A DNA stretch of 64,000 nt, from the NCBI GenBank assembly GCA_006176705.1, contig QRFJ01002470.1:159001-223000 (forward strand), given 5' to 3'. The translations under genes were made by a program, and so were the position numbers. Origin of the DNA: Cocos nucifera (taxonomy: Eukaryota; Streptophyta; Magnoliopsida; Arecales; Arecaceae). The notes beneath the pieces are model-generated. The model saw only the letters and a list, made by a program, of their open reading frames with translations, did not search any database and was not told where the DNA came from. Each line of letters opens with the position of its first letter. Positions within the stretch are counted from its first letter, which is position 1. This document shows, in pieces, positions 1 through 11,213 of the stretch.

Positions 1-575
1 GTATGTGTATCTTATGAGACACAAGTCTGAAGCTTTTGAAAAGTTCAAAGAATTCAGACATGAAGTAGAAAAACAAACTGGAAAACCCATTAAGGTTCTT
101 CGATCAGATCGAGGAGGTGAATACCTTAGCCGGGAATTCCTAGACTATCTTAAGGAAAATGGCATAGTCTCTCAATGGACTCCACCAGGAACACCTCAAC
201 TCAACGGGGTTTCAGAACGGAGAAATCGGACTCTATTGGATATGGTTCGATCCATGATGAGCTTCACAGACCTCCCTGATTTTCTTTGGGGACATTCATT
301 ATTAACTTCAATCTATTTACTGAATAGGGTTCCCTCTAAAACCGTTCCTACCACACCGTATGAGATATGGCACGGTAAGAAACCAAGTCTGAGTCATCTC
401 AGAATTTGGGGTTGTCCGGCTTCATGTCAAAAGACAACAAGCGGACAAGTTAGAGTTTAGGTCCTTTAGAGCTCGATTCATAGGATATCCTAAAGAGTCA
501 TTAGGATACTATTTCTACATTCCAGAAGACCACAATGTGATTGTGAGTCGACATGCCATATTTCTTGAAAAATAG
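1..575 (+). pseudogene. copia integrase core, frameshifted
   Basis: Encodes the second half of a copia integrase. The catalytic Asp is visible in RSDRGGEY (about 106-130) and the Glu in NGVSERRNRT (about 206-235); downstream lies the typical WGCPA motif. Compared with copy 2 (41735-42457) there is one extra T near 421, so the reading frame shifts just after WGCPA. The following frame meets a TAG at 573-575. That TAG is present at the same place in all other copies in the window, so it is inherited rather than private. The integrase would join element cDNA to host DNA, but this copy cannot make the complete protein. Confidence 0.9.
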
Positions 576-950
576 TTTATTCAAGATAGTGGCATTGGAA
601 AGCAGATTAAGCTTGATGAGAAAGTCTCACAAGCAGAACGAGCTAAGGACCAAGTGGAACCAAATCAGGTTGAGCCAATAAGAACACTACCTCCTCCACC
701 TCGTAGATCGGAAAGAGTTTCCCGTCCCCCTGAAAGATACTTAGGTATTATTTCAGAGGACGTAGAGGAAATGTTCCTCATAGGTAATGGTGCTCATGGT
801 GATGATCCCAAAACCTACAACGAGGCGATATCAGATATCGACTCCGAGAAATGGCTTGAGGCAATGAAGTCAGAAGATCGACTCGATGCACTCAAACCAA
901 GTCTGGACCTTGGTAGATCCACCAGAAGGTATAGTACCTATTGGGTGTAA
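576..950 (+). pseudogene. copia integrase-RT linker
   Basis: After the TAG the frame stays open to 950 and codes for the proline-rich linker between integrase and RT (PPPPRRSER, then PPERYLG, and an acidic stretch leading to KWLEAMKSE). Just after KSE, about 872-880, there is one more base than in the minus-strand relative (near 38935). RT therefore begins in the next frame, at 886. The same extra base is found in copies 2 and 3. Confidence 0.8.
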
Positions 951-2376
951 ATGGATCTTCAAGAGAAAGATTGGTGCAGATGGGAATGTGGAGACATTCA
1001 AGGCTAGACTGGTGGCAAAAGGTTATAGTCAACGTGAAGGCATTGACTATCAGGATACCTTTTCCCCGGTAGCTATGCTAAAATCCATCCGCACATTGCT
1101 TGCTGTTGCAGCCTATTTCGATTATGAAATATGGCAAATGGACGTGAAAACGGCATTCCTAAATGGATATCTTGAGGAAGATATCTATATGGAACAGCCG
1201 CTAGGTTTCACATCCAGTGATACTGATCACAAGGTTTGCAAGCTGCAAAGGTCCATATATGGACTTAAGCAAGCATCTCGGAGCTGGAACACTCGTTTCA
1301 ATGATGTGATCAAAAAGTTTGGTTTCATCAAAAATGAAGAGGAACCATGTGTTTTCAAAAGGGTCAGTGGGAGCGCTGTTGTCTTCCTCGTATTGTACGT
1401 GGATGACATCCTCCTTATTGGGAATGATATTCCCATGTTGACATCAGTCAAGATGTGGTTGTCCAAGGAATTCTCCATGAAAGACCTAGGTGAAGCATCC
1501 TTTATTCTAGGAATTAAGGTCTATAGGGATAGACCGAATAGGATGCTAGGACTTTCACAGAAGATGTACATAGAGGAAGTACTAAAGAGGTTTAGTATGG
1601 AAAACTCTAAGAGGGGATTAATACCCTTCAGACATGGTATTCATCTTTCCAAGAAGATGTGCCCCAGCACACCTGAGGAAATAGAACGCATGAGCAAGAT
1701 CCCTTATGCTTCTGCAATAGGGAGCCTCATGTATGCCATGCTATGTACACGACCTGATATAGCCCATGCTGTGAGTGTCACAAGCAGATATCAGTCAAAT
1801 CCAGGTGAAGAACACTGGACTTCTGTGAAATGTATCCTTAAGTACTTGAGAAGAACTAAGGATATGATGTTGGTCTTTGGTAATGGAGAACTCCAAGTTC
1901 AGGGATACACAGACTCGGACTTCATGTCTGATATAGATGATCGAAAGTCGACATCTGGAAGTCTGTTTGTGTGCAATGGTGGAGCTGTCAGCTGGAAGAG
2001 TTCCAAGCAAACTGTGATAGCAGATTCCACCATGGAAGCAGAATATATAGCTGCATCAGAGGCTGCAAAGGAAGCATTCTGGTACAAGAAGTTTGCTGCA
2101 GAAATTGGAGTAATGCCATCAGATGCCATTCCTCTTTACTGCGACAACAATGGCGCCATAGCCCTTGCTAAGGAGCCGAGGTCTCACCAGAAGTCCAAGC
2201 ACATTGAGCGGCGATATCATCTCATCCGCGATTACCTTGAGAAAGGTTACGTTGAGGTCAAGAGAGTCAACTCCGCAGATAATGTGGCAGACCCACTTAC
2301 AAAGCCGTTGGGCCAGCAGAAGATCGAAGCCCACCTTGAGAAGATGGGACTTAGACTTGTAGCCAATTGGCTTTAG
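886..2376 (+). CDS. copia reverse transcriptase-RNase H
   Basis: Open for 496 codons and the best preserved coding stretch of the young family. The RT domain (RVT_2) runs from VWTLVDPPEG through the MDVKTAFLNG motif (around 1138-1160) to the catalytic YVDD at 1396-1407. RNase H follows, with its three acidic positions visible in GYTDSDF (about 1903), TMEAEYIAA (about 2028) and YCDNNGA (about 2137). The frame ends with a TAG at 2374-2376, two bases before the polypurine tract. In a working element this is the C-terminal half of the single Pol polyprotein; here it is cut from integrase by a stop and a +1 shift. The ATG at 886 is probably not a real start. Confidence 0.9.
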   Translation: MHSNQVWTLVDPPEGIVPIGCKWIFKRKIGADGNVETFKARLVAKGYSQREGIDYQDTFSPVAMLKSIRTLLAVAAYFDYEIWQMDVKTAFLNGYLEEDIYMEQPLGFTSSDTDHKVCKLQRSIYGLKQASRSWNTRFNDVIKKFGFIKNEEEPCVFKRVSGSAVVFLVLYVDDILLIGNDIPMLTSVKMWLSKEFSMKDLGEASFILGIKVYRDRPNRMLGLSQKMYIEEVLKRFSMENSKRGLIPFRHGIHLSKKMCPSTPEEIERMSKIPYASAIGSLMYAMLCTRPDIAHAVSVTSRYQSNPGEEHWTSVKCILKYLRRTKDMMLVFGNGELQVQGYTDSDFMSDIDDRKSTSGSLFVCNGGAVSWKSSKQTVIADSTMEAEYIAASEAAKEAFWYKKFAAEIGVMPSDAIPLYCDNNGAIALAKEPRSHQKSKHIERRYHLIRDYLEKGYVEVKRVNSADNVADPLTKPLGQQKIEAHLEKMGLRLVANWL

Positions 2377-2377
2377 G

Positions 2378-2390
2378 ACAAGTGGGAGAT
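2378..2390 (+). promoter_or_regulatory. polypurine tract (copy 1)
   Basis: ACAAGTGGGAGAT lies directly before the 3' LTR. This purine-rich run is the expected plus-strand priming site. The same bases precede the LTRs at 44056 and 49387. Confidence 0.85.
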
Positions 2391-4674
2391 TGTTAGATAT
2401 ATGTGCCCTAGAAGCCAGAATTGGCTGACACTTGTAATACACTTCTAGGGGCAAAATTATAATTTTGACTATAATTAATGAAATGGGTTATTTTCTATCA
2501 CACATGTGTATTTAGTGTCTGTGATACATCCTTTGAGTTAATGGTAATGATAATTCATATTTTCAAGAGTTGAAAATTTAAGACATGAATAATCATTATT
2601 AACTCATAAACAGCTCCCGACCATAGGATCATCACGAGGATGGTGATTGATCCGGAAGGTTGGTGTACGATCGCTTCTCTTTAGTAGATGAGTCTTGAGT
2701 CTACGGTGTGGAGACACCGGAGCGAGAGTACAGGTACTCGTTAGAGAACGAGGGCACTGAGCGTGACCACCTCGAGTAGTCATTAGGAAGTCTACCTTCT
2801 CGTCAATGACTGACTCGATGCTGCAGTAGTGTGTCTGGTTCTTTGACCTGAGATGCATCGGCAGTTCACCTTGAGGGTGTTATAGTTTGACTACACCATT
2901 ACTCGGTCTCCTAGCCATATGGAACCCTGAGGTGTATGTTGGCTATAGCATGTTCATTGTAGGAACTGGATTGCATCAAGATGGGAATCTATCTACCTCG
3001 GTGGTAGAGGAGTAGCCCTATGATGATCATGAGAATCAAGTCCAGAAAGCCCATGGCCATGGTAGAGTGAAATAATAGAAAGAGTTTCTATTTAGATTTT
3101 CACATTGGACTCGAATCGAATGATTACATCATATGACAGAGACTAGGGTTTGACGAGTTCACCTTAACCCTAATCTGATCGGGGCTCAAGATAGAAGAAC
3201 TTGAATCACACAGGTAGCTGCACCAAGAGGTTCGCATTCAGCTCTGATGGGTTGCCACCATATACTGCTAGGTGTCACTGGTGGATTTTGGGAGCAATTA
3301 GAATGATTTAGATGATCGATCATTCTAGCTGTTCGAATCAGAAGAGTTCTGATCCATCGAAAGGAGTTTCGATGATGTCTATGATAGAGATCATGACATA
3401 TCCCATTACCATACAGAACTGAACCTAACTGGGTCACACAAACAAGGGTTTGAATCTGGTGATCATCAATTGAACTGATCTAGTTCAATTGATCTGAATG
3501 AGATTCAATTAGGTTCAAGGAAATCGTGCTAGCACTCGATTGAACCTAACGTTCTTCTTTTACTATCATAAATAAGTTGTCCTGACTGAGCCAAAGGAGT
3601 TTGTGCTCAATCAGAGGCCTTCATATGGTCTGACTGGAGGTTGTCCAAGTCAGAATAGGTTGTCTTATTTGTAAGACATTACCTGCCATTTTTGGTCACC
3701 TGCCATTTCTTGTTCTTTGACTTTGGTCAAAAGTCTACCTTTGACTGGTCAAACGTTGACCATTGACCCTTTGACTTTTGACCACATGTCATGCACCTAT
3801 TGGAGAGCTGGTGGGGGCCTGTCCCCCTGCCAGAACCTGGCAAGGAGAAGGGCGCACGCCAAGGGTGGCGTGAGCCCAAGTAGGAGGCGCCTAGGAGTCC
3901 TTGTTGGACAAGGACTCCACCTCCCTTTTGGATTCCAATCAGAGTTCTACTAAGAATCCAGTTTGACTGGTCTTAGGCGCCCTCTAAGGAGGAATCCAGG
4001 GGTCTCTATTCCAACCAATCAGATTTAGATCTGATTTCACAAAGGGTTGTGATTGGTTGAGAGGAAGAGGAGTTGGATCACAAGAGGTCTATAAATAAGA
4101 CCCTGCGCCCAACCCTAATTCTAAATGCAAAATTGAGAACATTCCCACGCCCCAAGGCTGCCTCTCCCCTCCTTCTCCATGCCATAGTCTCTTCTCCCCT
4201 TGCTCTCCACGTCCAAAAGGTGTTTTGGACTTTGGTTGGTGCGATTCAGATCAAGGAAAGGCGATCAAAAGCAAGAAGGCTGCGCTGCTGCAAAAGGACG
4301 ACTGCAGATCTTCAAAAGAGTTTTGAAGATCCTCCAGATCAGATCCAGATCTGATTTTTGGAGGTGTGATAGAGAAGAAGAGGATCTCCAGATCCAACCC
4401 GAGTGGATACCGGTAGAGGCCAGGCGCTTGCGTGGCTAAGATCCAGAACCTTCCGCTGCAATCAGGATCATCTACAGGGTAATAGGATTACCCAAATCAG
4501 GTAAATTAAATTTGATTTAATTTATCTTATTTTATTTTATTTATTAAAATAATAAGAATCAGATCTGAAACATATCAAGATCTGATTGAGATCAAGAGAA
4601 AAATTTTTGAAATATATCTCTTGATCTAATCAGATCTGGACGAACCTGGACCGGGAAATCAGGATTTCCCTTCA
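2391..4674 (+). repeat. copia 3' LTR, copy 1 (2284 bp)
   Basis: Starts TGTTAGATAT after the polypurine tract and ends in CCCTTCA, giving the canonical TG...CA ends. A TATA box (TATAAATA, 4090-4097) about 580 bp before the end marks the probable U3/R boundary. Near-identical LTRs lie at 44056-46329 and 49387-51661, and in inverted orientation at 6570-8845. The short ORFs inside it (for example 2604-2858, 3186-3437 and 3717-3953) are non-coding LTR sequence. Confidence 0.95.
4090..4097 (+). promoter_or_regulatory. LTR TATA box (copy 1)
   Basis: TATAAATA in the LTR, followed about 30 bp downstream by the expected start of R. The same box is conserved at 45753-45760 and 51084-51091 on plus, and as its complement at 7141-7148. 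Confidence 0.65.
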
Positions 4675-6554
4675 TTACGTGCCAATGGGTTTATTTTCTG
4701 TAGAGAGTCAAAGATTCTAGTTAGATACTGTAATTTTGACTTGACCAATTTATTTAGAAATTTTATTTTTAAACAAATTAGCTCCCACTATTTTCTCGGA
4801 TCCCTACACTCCCTCTGTAGAGATGCAAAAATCTCCATGATTAATGATTTCTAGTGGGTGGTGCGGTCTCACCAACTGACTCATCACCTCACCTAACAGT
4901 TATTGGTGATGGGTTAGCCAATGAGTGAACAACTCTTGTTCAATGATTCTCTAATCATGGTGCACCCAAACTTGGTCTCTAATTCATGAATCTCACCGTA
5001 TCCGGAATATTGATCCACTCCTTAGTTAAGTCAGACCCACCATTTGCATAGACTGGATTCCTAATTGAGTCTCTCACCGTATCCGAGAATATTGAGCCCA
5101 ACTCATCCTCCAGCCCATAGCATCCAATGCCTAATAGACATGGTTGCATCTTCCCGGTGCAACTGAGCCACTGTATCCAGCCGAGAACAATCAACCCCGG
5201 GAAGGGCCCGCACATCTACAATGGTGGAAGACCTCAGACTTAATCTTTTCTTAGGGAGAATTGATTCAGGTCTCATTAAACTAGACTTGGCTTAGTCATA
5301 ACAATTATGACTAACCTAGTGGCATGGGTTAGCTCGGATTATTGACCACCTCAGATCAGAACTGTGTCAACAGATATGGCCAGGTAAGTGAGACCGGTGG
5401 AAGGAATATGCCATTAACTCGTACAAGAACGCATTCAGGTCGAGTAGCTTCCAATTAAAAACCAGTCGGTCGTATGTGCCAAACTTACCTTAGACACCAA
5501 ATTGTTGAGTCAGAACCAATTGGGTTAGCCTACAATCCAGACTCTAACCTCTGAGCCTAATTAGGTCTTGCTTGATCGTGACTCGATCTTGACCCAGACT
5601 TAATCCTATTAGGCTGGTCAATTTAAGCATTGTTGATCCCATCTAACCAACTCTTGATTCGGTTTGATCAACCGCTTAGACCTAATTGAGCTACCCAAGC
5701 CCGAACCCAGTATTATGAATATGTCTTAGATCTGAAATTCTCAATTTTAGACCTAATTAATATTCCATAAATCTTAATTCTTAATTAAGTTAGGGTTCAT
5801 AAACAAAATATGCACAATAAATCCTAGGGTTTCAGGATCTAGGGTTTTGCAGAAAGTAAGTTTTGGGTTTCTGATTAAGGACGAACACGCAGCACCCCTA
5901 CACGTCATAAGAACACCCCATCGAATGGGAAGAGAGGGCCTTTAAACCCTTCTTCGTTCTTATGACCGGACGGCCAAGAGGAACGCCTTAATCAGGAACA
6001 TGTAATACTACAAAACAGTTTTAGATCTATATCATATATCTCATATACAAATTTAGATCTAATCATGGCATATTTTGCATACATCTCATGTATCAAATCA
6101 TGCATGTTTTCAGATCTAAATTATCTCATAATAATCTAAAAAATTAGATTTAAATTGATCTAATCAAAATAAATTCTAATCTAGACAATTATGTAGAACT
6201 ATTCTACAACTAGTCTAGACATGCATCAATCATATCTCATATGATATTTAAAATTAAATAATTTTTATTTGCTATTTTTTCAGATGTTATTATAACACTT
6301 ATAATATCAAAAAATAGTAAATAAGAAGATCTAAAATATGATTTAATCAGATTAAATCAAAGACATGCAAAACTATTCTATAGAACTATTCTATTCTAGA
6401 ACTAGTCATGCATATCTTCATGTTCTTAGATCCAAATCATTTAATTTTAATTTTTTCTGATTTCAGATCTGATCACATCTCATGTGACATCTGAAATCAC
6501 TTTATTTTCTAATTAAAATAAAATTAAAATCAGATCTAAACAATTTAGAACCAT
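4675..6554 (-). other. copia untranslated leader
   Basis: AT-rich, non-coding leader between the primer-binding site and gag of the minus-strand element. Short ORFs such as 4979-5215 have no family features. The gag-proximal part (4703-5015) recurs at 41398-41719. Long leaders of this kind are common in large plant copia elements. Confidence 0.75.
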
Positions 6555-6567
6555 GGCTCTGATACCA
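6555..6567 (-). promoter_or_regulatory. primer-binding site, initiator tRNA-Met type
   Basis: On the minus strand TGGTATCAGAGCC lies two bases after the LTR end. This is the classic plant copia primer-binding site, complementary to the 3' end of initiator tRNA-Met. It fixes the orientation of the element and identifies 6570-8845 as a 5' LTR. Confidence 0.93.
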
Positions 6568-6569
6568 GT

Positions 6570-8845
6570 TGAAGGGAAATCCTGATTTCCCGGTCCAGGT
6601 TCGTCCAGATCTGATTAGATCAAGAGATATATTTCAAAAATTTTCTCTTGATCTCAATCAGATCTTGATATGTTTCAGATCTGATTCTTATTATTTTAAT
6701 AAATAAAATAAAATAAGATAAATTAAATCAAATTTAATTTACCTGATTTGGGTAATCCTATTACCCTGTAGATGATCCTGATTGCAGCGGAAGGTTCTGG
6801 ATCTTAGCCACGCAAGCGCCTGGCCTCTACCGGTATCCACTCGGGTTGGATCTGGAGATCCTCTTCTTCTCTATCACACCTCCAAAAATCAGATCTGGAT
6901 CTGATCTGGAGGATCTTCAAAACTCTTTTGAAGATCTGCAGTCGTCCTTTTGCAGCAGCGCAGCCTTCTTGCTTTTGATCGCCTTTCCTTGATCTGAATC
7001 GCACCAACCAAAGTCCAAAACACCTTTTGGACGTGGAGAGCAAGGGGAGAAGAGACTATGGCATGGAGAAGGAGGGGAGAGGCAGCCTTGGGGCATGTCT
7101 AATAGCATTCACTTTAGAATTAGGGTTGGGCGCAGGGTCTTATTTATAGACCTCTTGTGATCCAACTCCTCTTCCTCTCAACCAATCACAACCCTTTGTG
7201 AAATCAGATCTAAATCTGATTGGTTGGAATAGAGACCCCTGGATTCCTCCTTAGAGGGCGCCTAAGACCAGTCAAACTGGATTCTTAGTAGAACTCTGAT
7301 TGGAATCCAAAAGGGAGGTGGAGTCCTTGTCCAACAAGGACTCCTAGGCGCCTCCTACTTGGGCTCACGCCACCCTTGGCGTGCGCCCTTCTCCTTGCCA
7401 GGTTCTGGCAGGGGGACAGGCCCCCACCAGCTCTCCAATAGGTGCATGACATGTGGTCAAAAGTCAAAGGTGTCAATGGTCAACGTTTGACCAGTCAAAG
7501 GTAGACTTTTGACCAAAGTCAAAGAACAAGAAATGGCAGGTGACCAAAAATGGCAGGTAATGTCTTACAAATAAGACAACCTATTCTGACTTGGACAACC
7601 TCCAGTCAGACCATATGAAGGCCTCTGATTGAGCACAAACTCCTTTGGCTCAGTCAGGACAACTTATTTATGATAGTAAAAGAAGAACGTTAGGTTCAAT
7701 CGAGTGCTAGCACGATTTCCTTGAACCTAATTGAATCTCATTCAGATCAATTGAACTAGATCAGTTCAATTGATGATCACCAGATTCAAACCCTTGTTTG
7801 TGTGACCCAGTTAGGTTCAGTTCTGTATGGTAATGGGATATGTCATGATCTCTATCATCGACATCATCGAAACTCCTTTCGATGGATCAGAACTCTTCTG
7901 ATTCGAACAGCTAGAATGATCGATCATCTAAATCATTCTAATTGCTCCCAAAATCCACCAGTGACACCTAGCAGTATATGGTGGCAACCCATCAGAGCTG
8001 AATGCGAACCTCTTGGTGCAGCTACCTGTGTGATTAAGTTCTTCTATCTTGAGCCCCGATCAGATTAGGGTTAAGGTGAACTCGTCAAACCCTAGTCTCT
8101 GTCATATGATGTAATCATTCGATTCGAGTCCAATGTGAAAATCTAAATAGAAACTCTTTCTATTATTTCACTCTGCCATGGCCATGGGCTTCTGGACTTG
8201 ATTCTCATGATCATCATAGGGCTGCTCCTCTACCACCGAGGTAGATAGATTCCATCTTGATGCAATCCAGTTCCTACAATGAACATGCTATAGCCAACAT
8301 ACACCTCAGGGTTCCATATGGCTAGGAGACCGAGTAATGGTGTAGTCAAACTATAACACCCTCAAGGTGAACTGCCGATGCATCTCAGGTCAAAGAACCA
8401 GACACACTACTGCAGCATCGAGTCAGTCATTGACGAGAAGGTAGACTTCCTAATGACTACTCGAGGTGGTCACGCTCAGTGCCCTCGTTCTCTAACGAGT
8501 ACCTGTACTCTCGCTCCGGTGTCTCCACACCGTAGACTCAAGACTCATCTAGTAAAGAGAAGCGATTGTACATCAACCTTCCAGATCAATCACCATCCTC
8601 GTGATGATCCTATGGTCGGAAGCATTTTATGAGTTAATAATAATTATTCATGTCTTAAATTTTCAACTCTTGAAAATATGAATTATCATTACCATTAACT
8701 CAAAGGATGTATCACAGACACTAAATACACATATGTGATAGAAAATAATTCATTTTATTGATTTTAGTTAAAATTATAATTTTGCCCCTAGAAGTGTATT
8801 ACAAGTGTCAGCCAATTCTGGCTTCTAGGGCATATATATCTAACA
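6570..8845 (-). repeat. copia 5' LTR, inverted copy (2276 bp)
   Basis: The reverse complement begins TGTTAGATATATATG at 8845 and ends CCCTTCA at 6570. It is nearly identical to the plus-strand LTR at 2391-4674. The two form an inverted repeat with arms of about 2.28 kb around a spacer of about 1.9 kb. Confidence 0.93.
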
Positions 8846-9366
8846 TGACTTAGTCCCCTTAAGACCTTATTAGTCTAGGCTTTAAGACCTTAGGATAAAA
8901 GCCTATTCTAGATCTAAATAAAAAATCTCGACCAATTTTGTTTGCCATCGTTGAGCTGGCTCTGTTAGGAGCTGAGCTAACTCAACTACATCTCAGTCGA
9001 ATCATGTCTTCTATCTACCTGAGATAGCCAGCTCGACTGCATCCCAAGCCGACTCGATCTCAGTCTAAGCCGACTCGACTGCATATCTAAGCCAGCCTGT
9101 CTATGTGTCAGCCCCTTGTATTGGCTGATTCTTTTTTGACTTTGGTCTTTTGCTCCATCTTATGATTCAGATCTCCGAAGCACCTACCAAGTCCCTCAAG
9201 GTCCTCACATCTAAACCTCGAGTCCATGTAGGACAATACGTCATCTTCATTTAGGACAACTCCTATCCTAACCGTAGGACTCACACCCATCCTAGTCTCC
9301 CGAAGCCAACATCCTAGCTCCTCCTGTGACCTCTCAAGGCTTGAAAGCACCACATCAAATCCTACA
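8846..9366 (-). repeat. truncated 3' LTR of the non-autonomous element
   Basis: Matches 10688-11209 along its whole length, with many substitutions. The minus-strand start is TGTAGGATTTG at 9366, directly after the purine tract. The other end is cut at 8846 by the neighbouring copia LTR. Confidence 0.72.
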
Positions 9367-9378
9367 ATCTCCATCTTG
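9367..9378 (-). promoter_or_regulatory. polypurine tract of the non-autonomous element
   Basis: On the minus strand AAGATGGAGAT lies directly before the LTR start at 9366, similar in form to the copia tract AAGTGGGAGAT. Confidence 0.6.
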
Positions 9379-10342
9379 GTGCGCCTAAGCCTTGGCACAC
9401 CTTGCAATGTTCTCCTGCATGATCCTATTGTCATTGCATGCACTGACAGCTCTTTGTGCATATCTTACCACCATCATTCTTCTTCTGCTACTGAGTTTTT
9501 TTTGAGGCCTTTGGGATGACCGCCTCTATCACTGAAGATCTTGGCTTACTTCTATGCACCACCCTTGGAGTTGTAAGTATCCTTCTACTTAGCACCACAT
9601 CAACTATCCTGAATTTTTTTGGAGAATTTACAGCAATCTTATGCCGGTGGCTGTTGTATATCCTGACACGATCTTCTCAGAACTTTATCTGTCCTGCCGC
9701 ACATGTTGCTCCATCTAAAATTATGCATCTCTGACATTGATGCTAGTATATTAGTCCTCCTACACTCCTCCGCTTTGAACTCATGTCATATCTCTCTCCA
9801 TCTATAAAGCCACCTCTATCAGTGATCCATCTAAAATCAAAGTCCCCCTGATGCTGCAGAAGTCGACTCTGTAATCAAGTTCCCCAAGAAACCACTCAAT
9901 GCTGCACTGCTGAGCCTGGCGCTGCATCTTGAACACCATCACTGCCCCTTCGGACCCTCCACAGACCTATCCAAAATCATCTCAGATACACCACACCCTA
10001 CGGGCTCCTCTGAGACCACCAAGAGTATATCTGACTTTTTACTTATAGTGACTGAATTGATGGAATTCGAGTTTTATCCTCTCTTGCACTTCTTTCAAAG
10101 CAAATATTCTTGCTTAAAGTATCCTGCTTCACCATACTTAAAGCATCTCTTGGACTCCTTGCTGCCCCTTCACTGATCCTTCTTTTTTTCTTACCTGAGC
10201 CTCTCTGAAATCATGAGACCCTCCTAAAAGACCCTCCTATGATCTCTTTCTTCCTCATGAAGCTTGGAGAAAGCCTTTAAATTTGAACCTCGCTACTGAG
10301 CTCTGCTGAAATCTAATCTTCTTCCTCCTTCACACTCAACCG
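9379..10342 (-). other. internal region of the non-autonomous element
   Basis: About 960 bp between primer-binding site and polypurine tract. No protease, integrase, RT or gag motif is visible on either strand. The ORFs at 9108-9461 and 9516-9734 run across the element boundary or show nothing recognisable. Confidence 0.6.
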
Positions 10343-10355
10343 GGCTCTAATACTA
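10343..10355 (-). promoter_or_regulatory. degenerate tRNA-Met primer-binding site
   Basis: The minus strand reads TAGTATTAGAGCC, which differs from the standard TGGTATCAGAGCC at two positions. It lies five bases inside the LTR end at 10361. Confidence 0.65.
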
Positions 10356-10360
10356 CTTAT

Positions 10361-11209
10361 TGGATCCTGGCACCTCTCTGATATTAATTATTGGAGAGAG
10401 AAAGAATAAAGTAGATGGCCAGCACCTAGGGCTTAAAGTTGAAATCAGAGAGAGAAGAGTAGAGAGTTTTTAGAAAAAAAAGCTCAATGATATTCCACTC
10501 TATTGTAAAGATACAATACCTGAGTTTATATATCCTATGATTTCTGCTATACCACATGAATCCTAATAAATCCAAACCCCAGCTGAAAAATTTTTTTAAG
10601 CTAATCCAATACATGAAAGCACTCACTGAGTCCATGTACATATATCTCATATACTCTCATTCACTAGATCTGAATCCGACCCATATATGAGTTAGCCTCT
10701 TTAAGACCTTATTGGTCCAGGCTTTAAGATTTTAGGATAAAAGCCTATCCTAGATCCAAACAAAAAATTTTATCCAATTTTGTTCATCACCATTGAGCCG
10801 ACTCTTTCAGGAGGCGAGCTGACTCAACTGCATCTCACCCAAATCCTATCTTCTGTCTGCCTGAGATAGTCGGCTCGACTGCACCTCGAGTCGGCTTGAT
10901 CTCAACCTAAGCTGGCTCGACTGCGTATCCAAGCCAACCCGCCTATGTGACAGCCCCTTATCTTGGCTAATTTTTCTTCTAACTTTGGTCCCTTGCTCCA
11001 TCTTATATGCCAGATCTTTGAAGCATCTACCAAGCTCCTTAAAATCCTCACATCTAAACCTTAAGCCCATGCAGGACTACATGCCACCTTCATCTAAGAT
11101 AACTCCTATCCTAGCCCTAGGACTCACACCCATTCTAGTCTTTCGGAGCTAACACCCTAGCTCCTCCTCTAGCCTCCCAAGGCTTGGGAGCACCACATCA
11201 AATTCTATA
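10361..11209 (-). repeat. 5' LTR of the non-autonomous element (849 bp)
   Basis: Complete LTR. The minus-strand end GGATCCA at 10361 lies next to the primer-binding site. The other end at 11209 matches the LTR start at 9366, apart from decay of the terminal dinucleotide. A plus-strand copia-family LTR fragment begins about five bases further on. Confidence 0.7.
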
Positions 11210-11213
11210 GCAT

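Larger units (their letters stand above)
1..4674 (+). mobile_element. Ty1/copia LTR retrotransposon, copy 1 (3' part)
   Basis: This is the 3' portion of a copia element cut off by the window start. In order it holds the integrase catalytic core, a linker, RVT_2-type reverse transcriptase, RNase H, a polypurine tract and a complete 3' LTR (2391-4674). Integrase before RT is the diagnostic copia order. It matches two further plus-strand copies (41720-46329 and 46366-51661) almost base for base, so it is a recent insertion or part of a recent duplication. The sequence immediately right of the LTR is the leader of a minus-strand relative, not ordinary host DNA. The 5' LTR and gag are not in the window. 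Confidence 0.95.
4675..8845 (-). mobile_element. 5' end of a minus-strand copia element
   Basis: Read on the minus strand this is a 5' LTR (8845 to 6570), a two-base spacer, a primer-binding site (6567 to 6555) and about 1.9 kb of leader (6554 to 4675). It stops abruptly at about the start of gag, exactly where the plus-strand LTR of copy 1 ends. The leader is confirmed by the independent minus-strand copy at 41409-41719, which matches 4703-5015 and there precedes a recognisable gag ORF. Either copy 1 inserted here, so that the rest of this element lies left of the window, or the join is a rearrangement. Confidence 0.88.
8846..11209 (-). mobile_element. non-autonomous LTR element (LARD/TRIM-like)
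   Basis: Two direct repeats (8846-9366 and 10361-11209) bracket about 1 kb with no pol-like ORF. On the minus strand the complete 5' LTR is followed by a degenerate tRNA-Met primer-binding site, and the other LTR is preceded by a purine-rich tract, which is the signature of an LTR retrotransposon. The left LTR lacks about 330 bp of its end because the copia LTR 6570-8845 begins exactly there; the copia therefore interrupted this element. With no pol it would need proteins supplied in trans. Confidence 0.75.

Noticed and set aside
2604..2858. 84-codon minus-strand ORF repeated at 8378-8632, 44269-44523 and 49600-49854
   Set aside because: It lies inside the copia LTR and recurs only because the LTR recurs. 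No domain, and LTRs of this family are non-coding.
3717..3953. Plus-strand ORF with a Pro/Arg-rich translation, repeated in every young LTR
   Set aside because: LTR sequence just upstream of the LTR TATA box; the coding appearance comes from GC-rich composition.
4675..4679. TTACG as a target-site duplication of copy 1
   Set aside because: The left end of copy 1 lies outside the window, so it cannot be checked.
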